A stretch of DNA of 32,708 nt from Arcobacter nitrofigilis. GTDB taxonomy: Bacteria; Campylobacterota; Campylobacteria; Campylobacterales; Arcobacteraceae. The notes under the pieces were generated by a model. It searched no databases. It was not told where the DNA came from and worked only from the letters and a program-made list of their open reading frames with translations. Within the stretch, counting starts at the first letter, position 1, and each line of letters starts with the position of its first letter. Below are positions 26,026-32,708 of this stretch, one piece after another. The stretch lies in assembly GCA_020723015.1 (NCBI GenBank), contig DYJR01000007.1, forward strand, positions 1 to 32,708. The letters run 5' to 3'. The translations under genes were made by a program, and so were the position numbers.

Positions 26026-28287
26026 GTGCAAAATCTAGTTATCGTGGAATCTCCGGCAAAAGCAAAAACCATATCAAAATTCTTAGGAACTGAATATAAA
26101 GTTCTCGCTTCTATGGGGCATGTAAGAGATTTACCGAAGACCACTTTGGGTTTTGACCCTGCTGATAATTTCAAACCCCAATACCAAATAAGTGCCGATA
26201 AAAAAAAGGTAATAGCCGAACTGAAGAAAAATATAAACAAAGATACAATCATATATCTAGCATCGGATGAGGATAGGGAAGGGGAGGCTATCTCTTGGCA
26301 TTTAATAGATGCACTAAAAATCCACAAAAATCCGCTTAAGAGAATAGTTTTTCACGAAATTACAAAAGATGCTATTATCCACGCTATGGAAAATCCAAGG
26401 GAAGTTGACCAAAATCTAGTAGATGCCCAACAAGCAAGAAGAATCCTAGATAGAGCCGTGGGTTACAAACTATCGCCGCTACTATGGAAAAAAATAAGAA
26501 AAGGGCTTAGTGCAGGGCGTGTTCAAAGTGTTGCGGTAAGAATAATAGTAGATAGAGAAAGAGAAATTAGAGCGTTTACCCCTACTGAATTTTGGAAAGT
26601 AAAAGCAAATTTCATAGACCCGAAATTCGGTGCAGAACTTGTAAAAACAAACGGTAAAGCGGCAAAAATACCTGATGAAAAAAGTGCAAAACTTATAGAA
26701 AGTTCTTTACTAAAGGGTGAATTTTTATTAAAAGATATAGAAGAAAAAGAGAGTACAAGAATGCCCTCAGCTCCTTTTACCACTTCTACGTTACAACAAG
26801 AAGCTAGTAGAAAACTAGGATTTAGCGTAGCCCAAACTATGATGGTAGCTCAACAACTATATGAGGGAAATTTTGACAAAAATATCCCAAATCATACGGG
26901 TGGTTTGATTACATATATGAGAACGGACTCAGTAAATTTATCAAATGTAGCTACAAAAATGGCAAAAGAGGTGATAGACGCTGAATACGGCTCGGAATAC
27001 TCCCTAAAATCACCGAGAGTTTATAAATCAAGTGCAAAAGGTGCACAAGAAGCACATGAGGCTATAAGACCGGTTGATTTAAGACTTAAACCGTCACAAA
27101 TCAAACCTTATGTTGATGCAAAACAATTTAGACTTTATGAACTTATTTGGAAAAGAACACTTGCAACACAAATGGCAAATGCGAAATTGGGTAATACCAC
27201 ATATATCATAGAAGCCGGTGAAAACAAAGAGCATGAGCTTCAAGCAAAAGGGCAAAGAATCATATTTGCCGGATTTATGAAAGCTTATACCGAAGGTAGT
27301 GACGATCCTGAAGCTGCACTTGACGGGACGGAAAAAATACTTCCTAGCATAAAAAAGGGAACTACTCTTTCAAAAGAGGAGATTATCCTAGAACAACACT
27401 ATACAAAGCCACCTGCTAGATATACTGAGGCTAGTTTGGTTAAAAAACTAGAAAGTGAAGGAATAGGGCGTCCATCGACTTATGCACCGACTATTTCAAC
27501 TATCCAAACAAGAGAATACGTAATCAAAACGGAAGATAAAAAACTAGCCCCTACGGATATAGGTGGGCTTGTAAACGACTTTTTGGTTGAGCATTTCCCT
27601 CAAATCGTTGACCTTGGATTTACCGCAAAAGCCGAAGAGGAATTCGACCTTATTGCTGAAGGTAAAATAGCTTGGACTGATGTTATGAGAGAGTTTTATA
27701 CAAAATTCGTAGCAAACATAGAAGAGAAAGAAAAAACAGCCGATAGGGTAAGCACCCCTGCAAGAGTAATAGGAATAGATCCGCAAAGCGGCAAAGAGGT
27801 ATTGGCAAAAGTGGGAAGGTTTGGTCCTTATGTACAAATAGGTGAAGCAACAGAAGAAGAAAAACCGAAATTCGTATCAATCCCAAAAGGTAAAAGCGTA
27901 GATACTATTACCTTAGAAGAGGCATTATCGTTATTTTCACTCCCTAGAGTGGTAGGACAAGATAAAGATGGCAACGAAATAGTAGCGAATATAGGAAGAT
28001 ACGGCCCATATTTACAAGTAAATAAGAAATTCATATCAATCAAAAAAGATGACCCATATACTATAGAACTTGATAGAGCGTTGGAGATTATCGACGAAGA
28101 AGCCAACAAAAAACAAAACGAGCCTATAAAAGAGTTCACAAAAGAGGGTATTTCGGTACTTGACGGCAGATATGGACCTTATATCAAAAAAGGTAAGAAA
28201 AACTACAAAATACCAAAAGGCAAAACGGCTTCTGAACTAACGTTAGAAGAAGTTTTGGAGATAATAGCTAAAACAGATAAAAAATGA
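26026..28287 (+). CDS. topA: DNA topoisomerase I (GTG start), with GRYGPY C-terminal repeats and no zinc fingers
   Basis: LVIVESPAKAKTISKFLG, YLASDEDREGEAISWHL, active-site GGLITYMRTDSV, three C-terminal GR[FY]GPY repeats. Confidence 0.96.
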   Translation: MQNLVIVESPAKAKTISKFLGTEYKVLASMGHVRDLPKTTLGFDPADNFKPQYQISADKKKVIAELKKNINKDTIIYLASDEDREGEAISWHLIDALKIHKNPLKRIVFHEITKDAIIHAMENPREVDQNLVDAQQARRILDRAVGYKLSPLLWKKIRKGLSAGRVQSVAVRIIVDREREIRAFTPTEFWKVKANFIDPKFGAELVKTNGKAAKIPDEKSAKLIESSLLKGEFLLKDIEEKESTRMPSAPFTTSTLQQEASRKLGFSVAQTMMVAQQLYEGNFDKNIPNHTGGLITYMRTDSVNLSNVATKMAKEVIDAEYGSEYSLKSPRVYKSSAKGAQEAHEAIRPVDLRLKPSQIKPYVDAKQFRLYELIWKRTLATQMANAKLGNTTYIIEAGENKEHELQAKGQRIIFAGFMKAYTEGSDDPEAALDGTEKILPSIKKGTTLSKEEIILEQHYTKPPARYTEASLVKKLESEGIGRPSTYAPTISTIQTREYVIKTEDKKLAPTDIGGLVNDFLVEHFPQIVDLGFTAKAEEEFDLIAEGKIAWTDVMREFYTKFVANIEEKEKTADRVSTPARVIGIDPQSGKEVLAKVGRFGPYVQIGEATEEEKPKFVSIPKGKSVDTITLEEALSLFSLPRVVGQDKDGNEIVANIGRYGPYLQVNKKFISIKKDDPYTIELDRALEIIDEEANKKQNEPIKEFTKEGISVLDGRYGPYIKKGKKNYKIPKGKTASELTLEEVLEIIAKTDKK

Positions 28288-28802
28288 GTATAAAAATAGG
28301 GATATTATCCGATAGCCATACAAGACTAGATTATTTGAAACTTGTTTTAAAGCAAATGCAAGAAGAGGGGATAAACTATCTTCTTCATGCGGGTGATTTA
28401 TGTAAACAAGAGTCCTTAGAGATGATTAGTTCCTTAAATATCCCATATACTTGCGTATTTGGAAATAATGATTACGGTTTGATAGAGTTTGCAAATGTTT
28501 ATAATATCAAAAAAGAACCTAGCTATTTTAAAATACAAAATACTACTTTTAAGATGATGCACTTACCGTTTTATATGACTCAGGATAGTGACGTGGTGGT
28601 ATATGGGCATACCCATATTTTTGAACATAATTTCAACGGCAAAACACTATTTATAAACCCCGGTGAAGTGTATGCAAGAGAAAAACCTAGGATTGAGTTT
28701 GTTATACTCCAAATCGAAGAAGAATCCTATAAACTAGAATATAATTATTTCAAAAAAGAGGACTTATCTTTACACAAAGAGGAATACATATATGAAAAAT
28801 AA
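28284..28802 (+). CDS. YfcE/MJ0936-like metallophosphoesterase
   Basis: KIGILSDSHTRLDYL, LLHAGDLCKQE, VFGNNDY, VYGHTHIFEHNFNGKTLFINPGEV. Confidence 0.92.
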   Translation: MSIKIGILSDSHTRLDYLKLVLKQMQEEGINYLLHAGDLCKQESLEMISSLNIPYTCVFGNNDYGLIEFANVYNIKKEPSYFKIQNTTFKMMHLPFYMTQDSDVVVYGHTHIFEHNFNGKTLFINPGEVYAREKPRIEFVILQIEEESYKLEYNYFKKEDLSLHKEEYIYEK

Positions 28803-29649
28803 GATATTTTTATGTGCAATATCAAATATAGAAAGCGGTACGTGTAATGAAGACTGTAAGTTTTGTACCCAAAGTGTAAAGTATAAAGCAGATATACAAA
28901 GATATAAACAAAAAGATATAGATACGATAGTACAAGAGGCTATTAGAGCAAGAGAAAATAAAGCTGTTGGATTTTGTCTAGTTACCGCCGGTAAAGGGCT
29001 TGATGATAAAAGAGTTGATTTTGTATGCAAGGCTGCATCTGAGGTAAAAAAACTTAACCTTGGAATGAAAATAATAGCATGTAACGGAACTGCCACAAAA
29101 GAACAACTACTTGAGCTAAAAAAAGCAGGTGTCGAGAACTACAACCACAATCTTGAAACATCTAGGGAGTTTTATAAAGAGATATGTACGACTCACACTT
29201 GGGATGAGAGATATGAAACATGTCAAAACGTAAAAGAAGTAGGGTTAAATCTTGTTTGCGGAGGGATATTTGGACTAGGGGAGAGTAGGGAAGATAGAAT
29301 CTCTATGCTAAAGTCTATCGCATCTTTAAGTCCTATGAACGTCCCTATTAACTTCTTTCATCCAAATAAAGCACTACCTTTTACGCACAACCCTCTATCA
29401 AGGCAAGAGGCGTTTGAGCTTATCAAGCTAACAAGGGAAATGGTGCCTAATGCTCATAAAATAATGGTTGCAGGGGGACGTGAAGTAATGTTTAAAGAAG
29501 ACGAATACAAAATCTTTGAACACGGTGCTAACTCTTTTGTTATAGGGGATTACCTAACAACCAAAGGCAAAAGTCCAAAAGAAGATATAGAAAACTTAGA
29601 AGCTCTTGGATATGAGATAGCTATAGTTTGCGATAAAAAACAAAACTAA
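28792..29649 (+). CDS. bioB: Biotin synthase (Campylobacterota type)
   Basis: Radical SAM SGTCNEDCKFCTQSVKYKADIQRYK, AGVENYNHNLETSREFYKEICTTHTWDERYET, LVCGGIFGLGES, VAGGREVMF. Confidence 0.94.
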   Translation: MKNKIFLCAISNIESGTCNEDCKFCTQSVKYKADIQRYKQKDIDTIVQEAIRARENKAVGFCLVTAGKGLDDKRVDFVCKAASEVKKLNLGMKIIACNGTATKEQLLELKKAGVENYNHNLETSREFYKEICTTHTWDERYETCQNVKEVGLNLVCGGIFGLGESREDRISMLKSIASLSPMNVPINFFHPNKALPFTHNPLSRQEAFELIKLTREMVPNAHKIMVAGGREVMFKEDEYKIFEHGANSFVIGDYLTTKGKSPKEDIENLEALGYEIAIVCDKKQN

Positions 29650-30426
29650 TCATTTGTACTTAACGGTGACATTTGCATCGCTGTAGGTACTTTCAAACTT
29701 ATTTATAGGCTCTTTTAGCTCCACAACTACCCTGAAGAAACCTTCACTTTCATGATTTCCTACGGCTATTTGCTTAAAATATTTATGGTCTAAATCAAAC
29801 CTTCTAGTTTTAAAATTGGTATTAGCTCTAAAATCAAATACAATTTTGTTTTCATCCTCTATATCTAATTTTTTGAATACTTTGTATTTTGATGATATAA
29901 CATCTATTTTATTATCCGTATATGATATACTCAAGAATTTCAAGCCTGTTTTTATACTTTTTGAGGCTACCTTAGCCTCTTTTTGAGTTTTTGCATCATC
30001 CTTTAGAGGAATGACTTCTTTCGCCGTTTTTGACATATTACTCGGTTTTACAAGTGCTATTTTTTCAGACTCAGGCTCTTTTGGAAGAGGTTTTTCTTCT
30101 ACGACTACACTCTTTGCTTCTTCTGTTTTTTGGATATTTTGACCTATCTTAGGTTGAACTTTCTTTGGTTCTTCTTTCGCACTCTCGACCTTTTTGGTAT
30201 GAGTAGATGGGGCAACAATCGCAGGAACTTTTGTCTCTTCTTTTTTACTTATGGATTCATCAATATATACATTTGAGTCATTTTTTATTATATCTAAGTC
30301 TTGTTTATCTAGAAACTTCTCAAATAATCTACTTTTCTCTTCCTCAAACTCCCTAGTAGGAACAAAAGGATTTTCTCTTGCATAAGACATAACGATGAAA
30401 ATAAACAATAAAAATAGACTTTTCAT
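29650..30426 (-). CDS. AMIN domain-like periplasmic/secreted protein
   Basis: Signal-like N-terminus MKSLFLLFIFIVMSYA; C-terminal FLSISYTDNKIDVISSKYKVFKKLDIEDENKIVFDFRANTNFKTRRFDLDHKYFKQIAVGNHESEGFFRVVVEL resembles AMIN; Lys/Glu/Pro-rich linker. Confidence 0.7.
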   Translation of the reverse strand: MKSLFLLFIFIVMSYARENPFVPTREFEEEKSRLFEKFLDKQDLDIIKNDSNVYIDESISKKEETKVPAIVAPSTHTKKVESAKEEPKKVQPKIGQNIQKTEEAKSVVVEEKPLPKEPESEKIALVKPSNMSKTAKEVIPLKDDAKTQKEAKVASKSIKTGLKFLSISYTDNKIDVISSKYKVFKKLDIEDENKIVFDFRANTNFKTRRFDLDHKYFKQIAVGNHESEGFFRVVVELKEPINKFESTYSDANVTVKYK

Positions 30427-30698
30427 TCCTTCGGCTCCAGATTTTTTAGTTCAAAATACTCTTTTTGTAACCTAGCATTGTCCGCTTGTAACCGTATAAT
30501 CTCATTTTGAAGATGTGCTTCTTTTTGTTTCAAAGCATTATAAACTTCAATAGAGTTATCTCCAAAAAATATATCTGCAATATGTTGTGCTAGAAATACC
30601 GTCATAAAAACCAAAAATAATACGAAAAAAACAAATCTAATCCCATTTTGTCTAATATCAAATCTTTTTGCCCGTATATTTTTGGCTATATTCTTCAT
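30423..30698 (-). CDS. FtsB/DivIC-like septum formation initiator family protein
   Basis: One TM helix (FVFFVLFLVFMTVFLAQHI) followed by a coiled coil (KQKEAHLQNEIIRLQADNARLQKEYFELKNLEPKE). Confidence 0.75.
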   Translation of the reverse strand: MKNIAKNIRAKRFDIRQNGIRFVFFVLFLVFMTVFLAQHIADIFFGDNSIEVYNALKQKEAHLQNEIIRLQADNARLQKEYFELKNLEPKE

Positions 30699-30701
30699 CT
30701 A

Positions 30702-31982
<1,281 letters not shown>

Positions 31983-32051
31983 CTAAAAATATTTTCATAT
32001 ATTTTACTATAATTTTCATTGAAAAGTGCTTTAAAAGCAATAAGCTAAATT

Positions 32052-32654
32052 TTACTTGTTTAACGAAAGCCTTAATTCTTTATCAATTCTTGATATGGTT
32101 TGGGCTTTTATATCTAATTCTTTTGCCTTAGTTCTAAAATACGAAAATATTTCTATAATTTGCTCTAAGTACTCTTTTGCAACATTTTCTTTTATGGAGT
32201 GTTGTTTTGCTAATTGTAAAATATCTTTTACCGTAAAATCATTTGTTTTGCCATTTAATGACAACTGATGATTTTTTGTATATCCTGTCCCATTTGAATA
32301 TGTAATGTCATAAGCAGGACTTAATCTCCAGTTACCATTTTTATTCATTGTAAATGCGAAATTCTTTGCATGATCATCTTGATTTCTTCCAACTATATTG
32401 AAAATCATCCTTTTAAACTGCTCGTTTACAGCTTGTTGGCTTCCTGTTAAGTATCTTGTAAGCCTTAAAAGTTCATCATAAGAATAATGCATTGGAATAT
32501 TAAAGTTTGTATGAGTAATACCGGATACTGAGTGCAAATGTAAAGCTTAACCACCAATTCTATCAAATCTTTTTATGAGATAATGAGCTAAATTTCCATG
32601 AGCTAAAAGCTCTATTTTTGGCACATCTATACCTACATCATTTGCCATACTCAT
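32052..32654 (-). pseudogene. hipA: Decayed HipA-family serine/threonine kinase toxin (C-terminal part with in-frame stop)
   Basis: Reading 32654 to 32052: MSMANDVGIDVPKIELLAHGNLAHYLIKRFDRIGG-stop(32547-32549)-ALHLHSVSGITHTNFNIPMHYSYDELLRLTRYLTGS...QFKRMIFNIVGRNQDDHAKNFAF...WRLSPAYDITYS; a second in-frame TAG at 32673-32675. Confidence 0.85.
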
Positions 32655-32685
32655 ATAACGGACATTCCCGAACTAAACACCAAGA

Positions 32686-32701
32686 TTCCCTTATTTAAGG
32701 G
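32686..32701. repeat. Short inverted repeat at the right edge
   Basis: TCCCTTA-TT-TAAGGGA followed by TTTT. Confidence 0.4.
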
Positions 32702-32708
32702 ATTTTAG

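Noticed and set aside
32052-32537. Intact 161-aa protein
   Set aside because: It is the C-terminal part of a HipA-like kinase following an in-frame stop; the TTG start is artefactual.

Overview
AT-rich bacterial window with protein families and gene neighbourhoods typical of Campylobacterota (Epsilonproteobacteria; Sulfurimonas-like is my guess, not provable here). It is mostly a dense housekeeping region. In order it carries: a partial FAD flavoprotein coupled to a Phd/YefM-like acidic protein; a D-2-hydroxyacid dehydrogenase; a pseudopilin; PIN-PhoH; HemJ; RarA; RluB; KdsD; RNase J; RsmA; HisF; a short nucleoside-phosphorylase-like protein; RlmN; a 33-aa membrane peptide; GltX; an NlpC/P60-like lipoprotein; Ogt; ProA; GpsA; GatB; a SurA-like protein; a frame-split NnrS; a methyltransferase; a dCMP deaminase; Tpx; transketolase; TopA; a YfcE-like phosphoesterase; BioB; an AMIN-domain protein; an FtsB/DivIC-like protein; enolase; and a decayed hipA at the right edge. 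I see no rRNA, tRNA, CRISPR, prophage or intact transposon, and no convincing multi-gene novel system. The best second-look items are: (1) two perfect 16-bp parS palindromes (TGTTTCACGTGAAACA) about 5 kb apart, one inside the kdsD coding sequence; (2) nnrS split by a +1 frame change at a T8 tract; (3) a short nucleoside-phosphorylase-like protein with Thr-Asn where MTA/SAH nucleosidases have the catalytic Ser-Asp; (4) a Phd-like domain with a long acidic tail, translationally coupled to a flavoprotein that lacks the covalent-FAD histidine; (5) a structured intergenic element next to a parS site; (6) toxin-antitoxin remnants (hipA with in-frame stops, and an antitoxin C-terminus).
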